DNA of 64,000 bases from Exophiala sp. HKRS030 (GCA_023897205.1 JAHWDD010000008.1:186001-250000), one strand, 5' to 3'. Counted from the first letter of the stretch, positions 47,009 to 59,791 are shown. Translations and numbers: made by a program. The notes: generated by a model not told the origin, from the letters alone.

Positions 47009-50000
47009 AGCAACGGCTTTTGTCTCAGATTCAGGTGGAATATCGAAAATCTGACCTGTGTTATTAGATACGCAGTGCCTTCTGTAGAAAGCCCTGAAAA
47101 GCGCGGGTACCTAGAAGAGCAGCGGGTCCGGATCTAGCGAACTCCCATCTCTAGGCTTTGAACCGGGCATCTGTATCTCCAGGCTGTGCCCCGCGTCTCC
47201 AGAATGAGCTCTGACAGCCTCCGACCCTGGCCTGGGCACTCAAAAGTACGTAACAAACTAGTATGTGAACCTCGGATAAAGGCTCGGTTGTCCGGCGGGG
47301 AATTACAGTACGGACCATTACCTCAACGCGGCCCTCACTTTGGAGTATTATTGCTGATAGTCTCAAAAAGTCTTGTGTTTCGGTTCGTTTGGTAATTTTC
47401 CTCTGGACTTTGCCGTCCCTGGGTCTAACCCCATCCCACCCGGGGACTATGGCATGAGTCGTTCTTCAGGTCCGCTAGGTGCTTAAGAGCGTGCTCTGGC
47501 AGCGGAGTACACTGCGCACGAGAGAGAGTCTTGGAGCGCGACGGTGAGTCAGCCCTTATATGTTGTACAAGAAAGAACCGCTTTGTATATCCGTCCAATA
47601 GCATTCCCTTCCTTGTCAATATACATACATACCAATGTGGTGTTGGGCCTTGGCAAGGCTGGTGAGCCTCTAGTTCTTCGTATGTAAAGGCAAGGTTGAC
47701 GGAAACGCCGGGAGTCGACATTTTATTCATCATTCTCTTGATATCCATTTTCGATTTTTTATGTCTCTGGAGTATTCATCCCACCGACATGCCTAGGAAC
47801 GCAGTTCGAATCTGGTCAAGTGCACACTTCTGTGAGGATCCAAAGATATGACTGACGGTCAAGCTGTATGAGATCGCGTGGCACAGAGGGCACAGACTGC
47901 TGGGTGAGAAGTGGGGTGAAAGACAGATCGCCGGACATCTCGTCAGGCCGTTTCCACACTGAACGTATCCCGAACGAGTTAAGACCACGTTGTACAGCAC
48001 CGAGGAAAACGGCGAATACCGTGGGCAAGACCAATGCTAAGGGGAAATAAGTGACATTGGATCCTCGAGGTATACTTGGTAGACTGTGAGACGACTGATC
48101 GGGGGCATGTATGGAGCGGCATCTGACTGTCGACTGAGCGAGATTTTCGGGGTATGTATTGTCAATGGGATCAACAGCTTCCTTAACCTCTCGTCCCAGT
48201 ATCATGGTCCCATCAACCCCATGGCTATCTAGTTATGCATTCTCCATGGCCCTGCTCGGGTCCAGAAGAGATCCTTTCCACCTTATTTTCACACCCAAAC
48301 CTTTACCACATGTATGGATTCATGTTAGTCTCTTGCTTTATCATGTTGGCAAGTGAATTGAACTTTGTTCGTCATTAAACGGGGCTGGAGTAACTTTGGA
48401 GGACATCAAAGGAGGTAAGGGAATGGTGTCAAGAACCTACTTCATGTAGATGTTTCTGCTGTAACAGTTCTAACCAGCGTGTAATAACAAGAGGCAAATA
48501 TGAGTCTGCCATTCTTGAGTATATGGGTCAGGTAGGAACGGACGATTGACACTCTCTGGATGCAGGTCAGGGCTGTACATTCACCTCATGGTACGATTGA
48601 ATAGGGTATTGAGCGAAGGTCGATGATATCCTCCCAGCAATACCAGAAGTACGTGCTTTTCAAATACTTGGCTGCGATTCACTAATAGCAACATCCTTGT
48701 GACAAGACAGCACTCTCATCGGAACACTTGTCAAGGCATATCTCAAATTCGACGATGTTCCGAATTCGAGATTGTCCCAAATTCAAGCATGTCCCAGACT
48801 CAAGAACGCACCGTTGTGACGGAGGACGCAAAGAGATCGCAGAGGCTGTGGCGCAATGTCTCATCGAACTTCTCGCACAAGCAGTTAATGCATGGTTTAC
48901 ATCAGCCTTCCTCAAAGTCTGATTGGCAAGATCAGACAAGAGAATGTCTGACAGTTTTCTTTTTCCCTCGCTTTTTGTTGGGAATTTATAAAGGTAGAGA
49001 GAAATTGAGTGGCATCTGGTTGCTTTTGGGGCGGGCCTTGAATGACAGCCCCTGTGAGCGAGTTCTCGGAACTCCACTTTTCTTCATTCGAATTCATTGC
49101 TCAGGCAGAGAAGCGGAGTTCCTCCTGCAACCGTCGGGTGGTAGGTTTCTGAACAACAAAAAACGAACCGCGGAGATAGGGGTCTTCTTGTCTCTGTGGG
49201 TGTAAACCTTCCCTTGGTCCGTATGTCAAGAGCTGTATCACACTTTGGGGAGGATCCTATTTTCTTCCTTCAGAAAAGTACGAGCGCGGAATCTCACCGG
49301 TCTTGGATCCTTTTTTTCGGCCTGTATGGTCCTTACGAGTCTCAGCGTTAAGCAGGCGCCTCGTGCGTGGATATCATCATGGTCTTTGGCGCCGACGCAT
49401 TCCATTCTTTGGTTGCAAGGAGACTCACGCTACCCGGTGCCCCTACACCTCCACTCACACCCAAAAACATAGAAAATTTGGTTTGCCAACCAAGAAACAA
49501 AGTATCTTGATGCCACCTTGGACCTCCCCGTTCTTGATCCACTGGACTGGGCAAGAGAGCTGCTGTGGATCGGTCGGGCTCTGGTCGGGAGGTTGAGACC
49601 TTGTCAGACTGCTATGGGTCATGTATAGATACCTTATGGAACTTTTGCTGGGTGTGATCCAATGGCGATAATATTTTCTCTTTGCACAGGTGCGTCTCAT
49701 CAGACGATTAAGCAGAAGGGGGTATTACTTTCCGTGTCAGAACACCAAATCTTGAAGCTGGACGAGTTGAGGCTTGTCACTGAGGCAGCCTTGACCGATG
49801 GTCAACATTGGTCATCTGTGACCACCTCCATCCGTTTTCGAGTACGCTAGATCCTGCCTCCGCGCCTAGAGACGGCTCCTGAATGCCTCCGGACACCACG
49901 CGCCCACTCTCGCTTGTTTTAAAGATGATACTGGAACCGAGGTGTTCGATCATATGGCGTCGACTGACTGGGTTTGAAGAAAAGGCAGAGCAAGTGACAC

Positions 50001-50817
50001 CGAGGGCCGCCAGCATGTCTCTATTTGTCAGGCTCGCTCTGTATGTGTCTGAACCGAATAAAAAGAGATTCTGTATCGATCGTCCTTGGGCTTCGATTAC
50101 TGAGATCTCCCGGCAGGGAACCGTATCCATGAGTCTATGTGCCCATTTTGAAGCTTGATTAGTGAATTCAGGGCAAATCATAGAGGACTCGGCGTTGGGA
50201 CGAAATGCGGACTTCTGTTAGCTCAATGCGGCCATGGTAATCTCAGTGTAAGATGAGAGCGATTCTCTGTCCCCTTTGAGCTATATCATAGGTCTTCTTC
50301 TCGCTCCAGATCATGGATTCTTTCTTCAACCTCCAGTTTTCTTCAACGACCAAAGAATTACAGATTCAGCCTTGCTAAAATGGGGAAGGATCATCTTGTA
50401 TGAAGCCGTCATCGCCAACGTCTGCACTCATGGTTCTGGTATGAAATGGTCTCAGCCAGCGCCAATGAAAAGGAATTTTGGAGCGAAAGACCTTCGTCCC
50501 TCCGCGTTCCTAGGGATAGTGGAAGTGAGAAGGAGTTTGGCCAAGACATCAAACATTCCCAAGGCTGGCGAGGCTGCAAGCTGACCAACCAGAAGTCAAG
50601 GATGACTTGAAGTTCCGGGTAGGGCCAAGTATAAGGCTCGGCTCCGTTCAACGGCCGAGCAAACGGCTCACTAAAGTCCGAAAGAATTTCCCGCTCTTCA
50701 ATTGCGGCGAAGTTCCCAGGCGCAAGCATTGAACTGCACCCGTTTCTTACCTCTATTTCTTTTCCTGCTGTTTTAAATACCTTTGCTTGCTGGATCTACA
50801 GGGCATGAAGCCCTACA
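47009..50817. other. 3.8-kb stretch without a confident gene
   Basis: Many ORFs of 60-170 codons occur on both strands but I can support none by motif, splice phase or compositional bias. CCTCGG at 47270-47275 lies about 260 bp upstream of the regulator ATG at 47008. The most gene-like leftovers are a 107-codon minus ORF (47425-47748), a minus ORF with one hydrophobic segment (47816-48205) and a 134-codon minus ORF (49777-50181). Confidence 0.5.
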
Positions 50818-52130
50818 ATGAGTGCAACCTCTCGACTCTCCAATCTCTTCTCTCAAGATAACACGCCTAGAGACTCTGTCCAGATTCAACGCAATGGCTC
50901 CGCCGAGTCAGAACTCGAGATCGACAGCGCACGACAGATTAAACGCCAACGAACAATGGAAAAGTTGGCGGAGGAGGAAACCGATGATGAGCTGAAGAGG
51001 CCTCCTTATCTTCATGTATGGCTGCCGTACCCTCTATTCATTTTGCTGGTTTTGCTCACCCGGTACAGTCCATGCTCGCTGGTGGAATCGGTGGAACCAG
51101 CGGCGACATTCTCATGCACTCTTTAGACACAGTCAAGACGAGACAACAAGGCGATCCCCATTTTCCTCCTAAGTACTCCAGTTTGTCCGATTCATATGTC
51201 AAGATTTTCCGGCAAGAAGGCATCAGGAGAGGCCTCTACGGAGGATTCACAGCGGCCATGCTGGGGTCGTTTCCTGGCACGGTGACATTTTTTGGTTCAT
51301 ATGAATATTGCAAGAGACATATGCTCGATAGAGGAGTGAGCCCGTCTCTTGCATACCTTGCAAGTGGTATGATAGCCCGTTTGTCTGGCAAAAGGTTCAA
51401 TGGTTGACAAAGTGCAGGATTTCTCGCCGATTTCGCAGCATCGGTTGTCTATGTCCCCTCCGAAGTTCTCAAGACCCGATTGCAACTACAGGGGCGATAC
51501 AACAATCCCTTCTTCAATTCTGGATACAATTATAAATCTACTTGGGACGCGGCCAAAACAATAGCGAGAACAGAAGGATTTGGTGCGCTTTATTCGGGAT
51601 ACAAGGCCACAATCGTGAGAGACCTCCCATTTTCCGCCTTACAGTTCGCATTCTACGAACAAGAGCGCAAATTCGCACAGAGGTGGAGCGGAAAGAATGA
51701 TATTGGCCTTGGATTGGAGGTGTCGACTGCAGTCTCGGCGGGCGGTATTGCAGGCGTTATGACCTGTCCATTGGATGTAGTCAAGACACGGATACAAACC
51801 CAGATTTCCCCGGACAATCATACGAAACACAGTCAGGCAGCCCATCACGAGAAGACGATCAAGAATACTCCGACCTCACAGTCACAGACACGTTTGATCC
51901 ACTCGGGACCGCGAACTGTTCCCCATACCGCTCCTACCTTGGACACCTCTTCCGTGATAACGGGGCTCAGGCTCATCTACCAAACTGAGGGTGTACCGGG
52001 CCTGTTTCGTGGCGTTGGCCCACGGTTTGTGTGGACAAGCGTCCAAAGTGGAACGATGCTTGTCCTGTACCAATATTTGTTGAAGCAGATGGAGCGTGTG
52101 CGATCCAGCGAAGGATCAGGAGTGATGTAA
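50818..52130 (+). CDS. MME1: Mitochondrial carrier, Mme1/YMR166C-like, 402 aa
   Basis: Exons 50818-51015, 51069-51366 and 51418-52130 total 403 codons. A polar N-terminal extension of about 65 residues precedes three carrier repeats. The first repeat signature is DTVKTRQ with RRGLYGG, the second SEVLKTRLQ with LYSGY, and the third LDVVKTRIQ with GLFRG. The wording around MHSLDTVKTRQQGDP and VYVPSEVLKTRLQLQGRYNNPFF matches my memory of yeast YMR166C (Mme1), reported as an inner-membrane magnesium exporter. An insertion of about 55 polar residues in the third repeat, between the TRIQ helix and the matrix loop, is common in filamentous fungi. Located in the mitochondrial inner membrane. Confidence 0.87.
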
Positions 52131-53272
52131 ATATTTCTGTGTACGTTTGCAGTACCGAGTACTCCGTACTCCGTGCCAACTGGTGTCATTGTATGGGGAT
52201 ACCCTTGGATAGGATGTCAGGCGATGATAGATATAGACTGTACTATAATGCACAAAATCTTCGGCTCTTCAGATTTGTCCTTTTTGTACGTACAATAAAT
52301 ACACCTTTTTTGCTCGTCGATCAGGATCCATCCTGGTGTCGGTGGCGCATGGGTGCAGATATTGAAGGACGGGCCGGGGAAGGGATCAGGGGTTTGGAAG
52401 CTGGCAGTACTCTCACACTCCGTACTCATAGTATAGTGAGGAGAGTGGAATCGATCAGACGGGCCTGCAGTGCCCTGGGAAAAGCTCCGATGGGTTCATC
52501 CAATCAGTGAGGGGCCTCGTACTCGTACCAGCAGTCTATGCCCAATCCAGACTTGGCGTGATCCCCTTTTTCCACCGTTGCTTGATTGCAGCCAGCGAAG
52601 GAGAGACAGATCAACGTTCAAACGTCCTTTCAGGAATTCAACCATAGGAGCAGACGACGCTGTCTATCTTCCTCTTCGTGTCCTTTTTTTGCTTCTCTTT
52701 GTGTCGAGCGCATCTGCTTTCTTCTTACGCTCGTTCGAAAACGCCATTACCAACACCGGCGGAATTCACGACTTGACCACTCTGTATGTCCACGTCCTCA
52801 CTCTTCCTCTCCATGCGTGTCAAGCCTCCCGAAATCTCTGGGGACCCCTTGCTTCACAGGCACGACTGCCATCGTATCCCGTCGCATCATTGTCATACCT
52901 CATATCTTGTGCGCATACTAACAGCTTCAGGTCGCAGTTGCCTTAGTTCACTTCTCTTCTCGTGTCTTCACAACTACACTTCTTCCATTTGAGAAATGGG
53001 TTCGTCACTCTTTCAATCTCCGTCTTTCCTCAACCTCCGCCTACATTCTTCTCCCATCTCCCTCCATTTGAAAAAGAATGTCGGCTTGCGTCTCTAGCCT
53101 CACATGTTCCCTGGTTGCCTAAATGCACCTTCAAAAAATGGGTATGATGGGGTTTCGGAACACAGCCAGTCCAGGCGTGGACTCGAAGACTTTGGACGTC
53201 CCTGATCGTCAAGAGAAATCAACTTTTCACTTCACTTTGCCTACAATTCAGATTACTCCTTCCCAGACAACC
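52131..53272. other. Intergenic and septin leader
   Basis: About 1.1 kb. The right half (52560-53270) is pyrimidine-rich and probably contains the septin promoter and a long 5' leader; ORFs there are by-products of this bias. TACTCCGTA occurs at 52160-52168. Confidence 0.5.
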
Positions 53273-54781
53273 ATGGCTGACCTGACTTCAAATACAGCTG
53301 CCGTCTCCCCCAACGGTGTTCGGTCCTCTCCTTCCCCCAGCGTTCCCAATGGAAAGCCTGCATCCCCCTTCGTCAAGGAGAGCAACCCCATGGGAGCCAA
53401 TGCTGCACAGACCGTCAGCTCCAAAGACCCCAAGGCTGCAGCTGCCGCTGCAAATGATATGAGAAATGTGGTCAGAAGAAAATTGACTGGTTATGTTGGT
53501 TTTGCGAACCTTCCCAACCAGTGGCACCGCAAGAGTGTCAGAAAGGGTTTCAACTTCAACGTCATGGTTGTCGGTAGGTTCAAGAACAGGGACTCTACGG
53601 CGAAATCGGAATTGACATGCCTCAGGTGAATCTGGACTGGGAAAATCTACATTGATCAACACGCTCTTCAACACTTCTCTCTATCCACCACGCGAACGCA
53701 AAGGCCCAAGCTTGGATATTATCCCAAAGACTGTATCCATCCAGTCTATCAGTGCCGACATTGAAGAGAACGGAGTTCGACTGAGGTTGACCGTGGTCGA
53801 CACACCCGGCTTTGGCGACTTTGTCAACAACGACGACTCTTGGAGGCCAATTGTGGAAAACATTGAGCAGAGATACGATGCATACCTCGAGGCCGAGAAC
53901 AAGGTCAACCGGATGAACATTGTTGACAACAGAGTCCACGCCTGTGTCTACTTCATTCAGCCCACTGGCCACTCTTTGAAACCCCTGGACATTGAAGTCA
54001 TGCGCCGCCTGCATACCAAGGTCAACCTGATTCCCGTCATTGCCAAAGCCGATACCCTGACCGATGAAGAGGTGGCACTGTTCAAGCAGAGAGTGAGTCT
54101 CCTGCGTGTCATGACTATAGAATAATAGTGTACTAACCTAGCTAGATCCTAGCCGACATCTCCCACCACTCGATCCAGATCTTCGAAGGTCCCAGATATG
54201 AACTGGACGACGAAGAGACCATTGCCGAGAATCAAGAGATCATGTCCAAGGTTCCGTTCGCTGTTGTCGGTGCCAACTACGAAGTGACCAACCCTGAAGG
54301 TCGTAAAGTACGAGGCCGCCGTTACCCTTGGGGTATTATCGAGGTGGATAATGAGGATCACTGCGATTTTGTCAAGCTTCGACAAATGCTGATCCGAACG
54401 CACATGGAAGAACTCAAGGAACATACCAACAATGTCTTGTACGAGAACTACAGATCCGACAAGCTCATCCAGATGGGAGTCTCACAAGACCCCAGTGTCT
54501 TCAAGGAGGTCAACCCTGCAGTGAAGCAAGAGGAAGAGCGGACCTTGCACGAGCAGAAGCTTGCCAAGATGGAGGCAGAGATGAAGATGGTCTTCCAACA
54601 AAAGGTGCAAGAAAAGGAAAGCAAGCTGCAGCAGAGCGAGGAAGAGCTGTTTGCTCGTCACCGCGAGATGAAGGAACAGCTGGAGAGACAGCGCGCAGAG
54701 CTCGAGGAGAAGAAGACTCGCATCGAACAAGGTCGACCTATTGAGAAGGAGGGCAAGAGGAAGGGCTTCTCACTCCGTTAG
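53273..54781 (+). CDS. aspB: Septin AspB (Cdc3 type), 467 aa
   Basis: Exons 53273-53573, 53626-54092 and 54146-54781 total 468 codons; ATG 53273 is in a strong ACCATGG context. A low-complexity Ala/Ser/Pro N-terminus (about 85 residues) precedes the polybasic region and the GTPase domain. G1 is GESGLGKS at residues 101-108, G3 is DTPGFGD and G4 is AKAD. The septin-unique element WGIIEVDN is present. A heptad-rich Glu/Lys/Gln coiled coil occupies the last 90 residues. The protein polymerises with other septins into rods and filaments at septa, hyphal tips and conidiophores. Intron 1 splits the G1 loop codon. Length and order match A. nidulans AspB closely. Confidence 0.95.
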
Positions 54782-56094
54782 ATGATGACAGGCCGCTTTT
54801 CGCCGATGTTTGGCCTGACCTTACTTTTCTACCATTTGCACTTCAGCTCAGCGACGAGACGACGATGGCGATACCTTGTTTTCTAACACCACTTTCATTT
54901 TTATTTTCTTGCACGTTTTGTTGGTATTGTCTGAAAGCCAGTGACAGACCGGGGCTGTTACAGTCGCTACGTTTAATCACATACATGGATGCCTCGAATG
55001 GAGGACGACGGTCGAAGGGGAGAATCCTTGGCTTGTGCGTAATGCAACAAATCTGGTCTGGTCTGATCAGGTCCGGTTTCAGCACATCCAAGTCAGCTAG
55101 GTAGTTATGGTAAATGGAAGGGCTTAGGATCTTCATTCACAGCCATCATGTATATTTCCTTGACCATATGGTAGTATTCAGAGTTGTCGGGTAGGAGGGG
55201 TTAGGAGCATGCTTTGATAAGAAATAAAAAGTTGGCATCTTTCCACTCCGAAGGTATTTGCCGAATAGTGTAGTCTTCTTGTGAGATGCAGGGTCACTTG
55301 AGGAATTTCCGTATTGCGCAAAGTGATGTCTGTACTCGGTACATTCCATCATGGTACGAGGATTAATAGTGCGCGGAATGACGAGATAGGGGACCCAGAT
55401 AGGCGAGACGGCTGGTATGAAGGCTAAAAGTACTCGTACCTAGGTACTCCGTGGCTAAGGTACCTAAGGTATTTGGTAGGCAGACTCCGTTTTCCGTATT
55501 GTGTGCACGTACTCCGTCCCTACTCGGCAAGGGAGTCTGTTTGATGTTGAAGGGGGAGACATTTTGACATGTGCACGAGGCAAATACCGCATGGACACGA
55601 TGATGTGTCGATGGACGATGGAAGGACAGACGTCTGTACGTGCGCAGATAGTGGGCAATTTGACGTAGTGAAGCTGGTCTGTTCTTTGTTGGTGGGTGCT
55701 GAGAAAGACTTGTCGTAGCTTAAACGCAGCTTGGAGGGGTTGACATCATTGCGCCCGTGAAAAAGCCACCTGTAGCTTCTTTCTATGGAGCAGTGAATTC
55801 CTTGCTATTCCCCCCAAAAGTTGTTCTCTCTTGGTACCTTCACCACCACCATTTGCTATCTTCCTTCTCCCCCTCCACTGTTCGACTCTTGCTTCAAAAC
55901 AGCTCCTGGAGGCGTACATTGCTCGTTTGTCACCAAACACCACCTCGGTGTTGTTGTTGCGTACATAGCTTCTCATCCTTTTCACTCGTTCTCATCCACC
56001 TCCCTCCATCGAATCTCCAAAGTCTCCCTCCTCACGCAGTCTCCTACTTGCGTCTTGACCGCCCCTCCATTGACTTCCTCTGAAGCTTCACGCA
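54782..56094. other. Intergenic, about 1.3 kb, with pyrimidine-rich leader of the next gene
   Basis: No gene supported. ACTCCGT-core motifs occur near 55446 and 55508. The last 320 bp are strongly CT-rich on the plus strand, as expected for the leader of the 56095 gene; the ORFs there are shadows of this composition. Confidence 0.55.
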
Positions 56095-57071
56095 ATGGCT
56101 CCTCCATCTCCCCCCAATGCCTCGCTTGGCGAACGGGTAACTCGACTCGCCACGACCCTGCAATTGTGAGCAAGATATTCTATTTTTGCTGGTATTTTTC
56201 TCAGAAGAGCTGGCTGATTGACTCAATACAGTGCCTGGTTCCTCGGTCACTTCACCCTCTTACTCTCCGTCTTCCGTTACGGCCTCTCCTACTTCACGTT
56301 CAACTACAACTCTAAATGGGCAGCTTTCACCTACAGACTCGCCTTTGTCTCGGCCGTCGCAACATACGGGATCGTGGTCTTCAAGGCCTATCGTGCCCGT
56401 GTGAAGCCAGGTGACCCCGTCGGCCGTACCGCGATTCTCTTGCTCTCTGATGAGAACGTTCAATACTTGCGTACGTGGACGAATCTGACAGTCGGATTCA
56501 GAAAAACTAACGAGGAACTCTAGTCATCAGTTTGGTTTGGCTCTACTCGAGGCAGATCCCTCTAGCACTGTTGCCCTTCTCCGTCTACTCGGTCTTCCAT
56601 GTCGCAACTTATACCCGTACCAACATTATCCCCACCATTTCTCCTCCAAAGGTGGCGCCAGGTAGTACTCCAACCTCCCCCGGAGCGTCCAAGTCGCAAT
56701 CCCCTCTTGCGACCGCCATTGGAAGATTTGTCAAGGAATACTACGACAGCTCGATGATGTTGGTGGCTGCCTTGGAAATCCTCTTATGGTTCCGTCTGGT
56801 CCTTTCAGCCTTGACCTTTAGCAAAGGTTCGTGGGTTCTGTTAGGCATCTACACCGTTTTCCTGAGGGCGAGATTCCACCAGAGTTCATTCATTCAAGGT
56901 GCCTTTTCGCAAGGGTCTGCCCACATTGATCAACAAGTCCAGAACCCCAACGTTCCACCCGCTGCCAGACAAGCTTGGGAAACCATCAAGGGACTTGGTC
57001 GACAGGTGGTTGACGCCACAGACGTCCGAAAGTACATTGGTGGAGCTGCTGCTCAAAAGAAGCCTCAGTGA
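56095..57071 (+). CDS. POM33: Pom33/Per33 (TMEM33 family) ER and nuclear-pore membrane protein, 285 aa
   Basis: Exons 56095-56165, 56232-56470 and 56524-57071 total 286 codons. Several hydrophobic helices are visible (around FLGHFTLLLSVFRYGLSYF, YRLAFVSAVATYGIVVFKAY, VISLVWLYSRQIPLALLPFSVYSVFH-type segments, and a pair around residues 190-225), matching the TMEM33/Krueppel-homologue-2 family. The ARFHQSSF segment and the C-terminal amphipathic helix containing AWETIKGLGRQVVD agree with fungal Pom33, where the C-terminus aids membrane binding. The family contributes to nuclear-pore distribution and ER shape. Confidence 0.87.
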
Positions 57072-58304
57072 GGACACCACAAGGTTATTAGCAAGGGCGA
57101 AACAGAATGGTCGGCTAGACCATTTGGGTGGTCAGCCACGGCTCTTGTCATCAATAACACTGAAGCTAAGGACAGGACGATAACGTTCTGAAAGTCGATT
57201 GCTGGCAGATGGAAGCAGGAGAGAGCTGTTGAGGACTGGTGAAAAAGAAAACAAGTTGGGAACGAATGAATGTGGAAAACCGATTGAGAGCTGTTGAAAT
57301 TTCTTGTGTTGCGCGCGTCTCGACAAAATCTTGTCAATGGCCACGAGACTTTTGGTCGGATGACGTCTCAAAGAGCTTTGTCGCAAAAGGGTCGTCATAT
57401 CATGTCGATCCTCCAAAGGGCTGAATGGGAGAGCGCGCTGCGTTTTGTATGTGTGCGTATTAAGGCGAGACAGGTGGAAATGATTGAGCATTGCTTAGGC
57501 GCCTGGATTCAAACGCTCTACTTCGAGGTTGCTTAGGTCAGATACACATAGGTATGTATGTTTGGATTACTGGCAGCTTGAGAGGCATGTTTTGCTCGGC
57601 TTGGGTCATCAAGTAACAGTAGCTTGGGCATGAGTAACTTGACAGAGGGGATGAAAATAGGGATGAGTTAGTATTACAGATGAGTATTTGCTAGTGTTGG
57701 TCGTATCTTTTCATCATACGTCCGCCTGTGTCCTGTTCCTTTTTGATCTTGTATTGCAGATTGTAGTACCAATGGTGCCCATCTACTCTCTCGCTTCCTC
57801 CCTGACTGAGACGAAAGAAGCTGTCCAGCAAAGGTTATTCCGTCCTCCGTCTCCCGCGGTATCAACAATCACCGGGACGAGTACGAGAGTACGAAAACGA
57901 GAGCCGATAAGGGTAGTTCCGTACAAAGTACCTACACAAAAAAGATATGGATGAAGGTGAATGCCTGGAAGCGGGACTCGTTGAAACACGCCAGTTCTAC
58001 TCGTTGCTTGATTCTGAAAGGTTTTCGATGCCCATCGCAAAATGGCGTTACCTAGGTATCAATCCCTGATGTCAATGTCACGGTGCTGTAATGAAAGAAA
58101 CATTCATGGGAGATTTCGGCCATGATGGCTTTTCTCTATTTTTTTCTGAGGAGCTCTCCATCATAGGAGTCGTCCTCTATTTCTAGGCCGCTTTGCATGC
58201 GCGTTTCTTCCGCCGCAGTCCTATGCAGCTTCGTCGCGGGCGTTCAGCTGCTCTTCGGGATTCTGTGTTCGCCGGCACTTCTTCGGTGAGGTTTGCCACT
58301 TCCC
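57072..58304. other. Intergenic, about 1.2 kb
   Basis: I see no gene. Short ORFs on both strands overlap and lack family features. Confidence 0.5.
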
Positions 58305-59073
58305 CTATTGTGCTTTTGCGGCTGTCTCATCCATTGGCTCCGCCCTTTCCAGATACCCGTACATCTCGTCGCACGACACAAAAATGTCTCTGTCCTTGAA
58401 CGACTTGTCCTTGGCCTTGAAACGTTGGCATGTCTTTTCATCCGCAAAGTCCTCCAGGCGTAACCGCAGGCCGAGCGTCTGGTTGTCCGTGGTTGATTTG
58501 TCGTCGTCATTGCGGAATGTCTCGTCACAACGTCAGTCGTGTGGCCCAAAAATCATAGAACCAGTGGAGTCTTACTCGGTTTCTGACGACGGTCTCGACG
58601 ACCCAAACTTCGTCCTCTCGCTGCTTTGCCCGCCAGACGGAAAAGACGGCCCTCTTGGTCTTTTCGTACTCGAGGTTCACCCCTACCACGACCCGGACCT
58701 CGAGGTTACTTCCCAATATGTACTCCTCGGCGAGAAGTCTAGAAACTCTCCAGTTTTAGTGCTCCAAATGCGCCACCTCGACGACCACGATGGACGACGG
58801 CGACATGAAGTGCCGGAAAGATTGGTCGGGAGAGTGGAATCCGTATTCCCGATTCAGAGGCGCTATTGCTCTACATCCTAGATTCTCAATGTCTTTCGCA
58901 GACTCTCCGGCAGGACGAGAAGATGACTCGCAGGCACTGGCCAGTAGACGTAACTGTTCTGTGATACGACGGATGAGCCGACCCAAAAATACCTGATGAA
59001 CTATCGTGGTCTTGCGGAACAAAAGTTGCCGAGTCGAAGGAAAATAGTCCAAAAGCCTGCATAGCTCACACAA
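58305..59073 (-). pseudogene. Broken member of an abundant fungal family (nuclease-fold-like, SSIVVVEVA...EDYILG type)
   Basis: On the minus strand the order is SPDQSFRHFMSPSSIVVVEVA, then LAEEYILGSNLEVRVVVGVNLEY, then KRAVFSVWR, a likely intron near 58590, and LGLRLRLEDFADE with an acidic C-terminus stopping at 58305-58307. Ascomycete genomes often carry many proteins with this order (EVAYSQ...AEDYILGSD...RVVVGLDIEY...WRP), which I remember as hypothetical or restriction-endonuclease-like. Here an in-frame TAA (58756-58758) lies between the two conserved strands, right after VEVAHLEH. Without read-through the product would lose half the domain, so I call a pseudogene. The start, near 59073 or in an upstream exon, is uncertain. 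Confidence 0.55.
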
Positions 59074-59791
59074 TTACGGAGTAAAGGGTCAGTATCTTTT
59101 CTCGACCGACGGAGTACGTAGGTTCGTATTTGAAGAGATGTTTTGGACATGCCGCAACCTGTGGTCCTCCCATAGTGATTCTTTCACGGCATCCCACACC
59201 TTCCTGTCGACATTATCTATCGTCTGGCCTGCGGTCCTAGACTTGTGATTAGTTGAACATTAATAAATGTATCAATGAATCCTCAGGCACTGAAGTGAAT
59301 GTAGATCCATGATTGCCAAGTAAGTACTCCGTAGGCACAGAACCTACTGTGCGTTTTAGCAGCTTAACTGACATTCGAGGGCGGCAACGGGATAGAATCC
59401 CCTAGCATCTCGAATGGGTCCTTTTTTTCGTCTAATAACGGAGTAGTTAAACAACCTATTGAATGGAAGTAATTTATTAGGGGGCTCTCAACTTCCCCCC
59501 CAGCCAGTAAAAGTTCCCACCAAATCGGTCACCGGGAACTCACCAAGATCTCCGTTCATACGGAGCACAGATGATAATCCTCACCAAAAATCCGATCTTC
59601 GCAGGCCGACACTCTCCATACTCCGTCACCATAGATTGTGACTCAAGCCTGTGTCTTTTTTTTGGCCGGGGGGCTGTTCAAGAAAAAGAAGGGGGAAAAA
59701 AATAATAATTCCCGGTTTCTACTACCCTTCATTCTTCCGCTTCTCTACTCTCCGGAGCAATTAATTCCAAGAGAACCAAAAAGGTGTTGCC
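59074..59791. other. Intergenic with several TACTCCGTA-type motifs
   Basis: No gene seen. Motifs with core ACGGAGT/ACTCCGT occur at 59075-59083, near 59104, 59325-59333, 59437-59445 and near 59613. The last 150 bp are the AT-rich promoter and leader of the carbonic anhydrase gene. Confidence 0.5.

Noticed and set aside
47425..48205. Two minus-strand ORFs (107 and 129 codons) in the 47-51 kb gap.
   Set aside because: The first is mildly protein-like and the second has one hydrophobic segment, but neither has a recognisable motif, partner exon or promoter context.
49777..50181. Minus-strand 134-codon ORF.
   Set aside because: No family features, and it overlaps plus-strand ORFs of similar quality.
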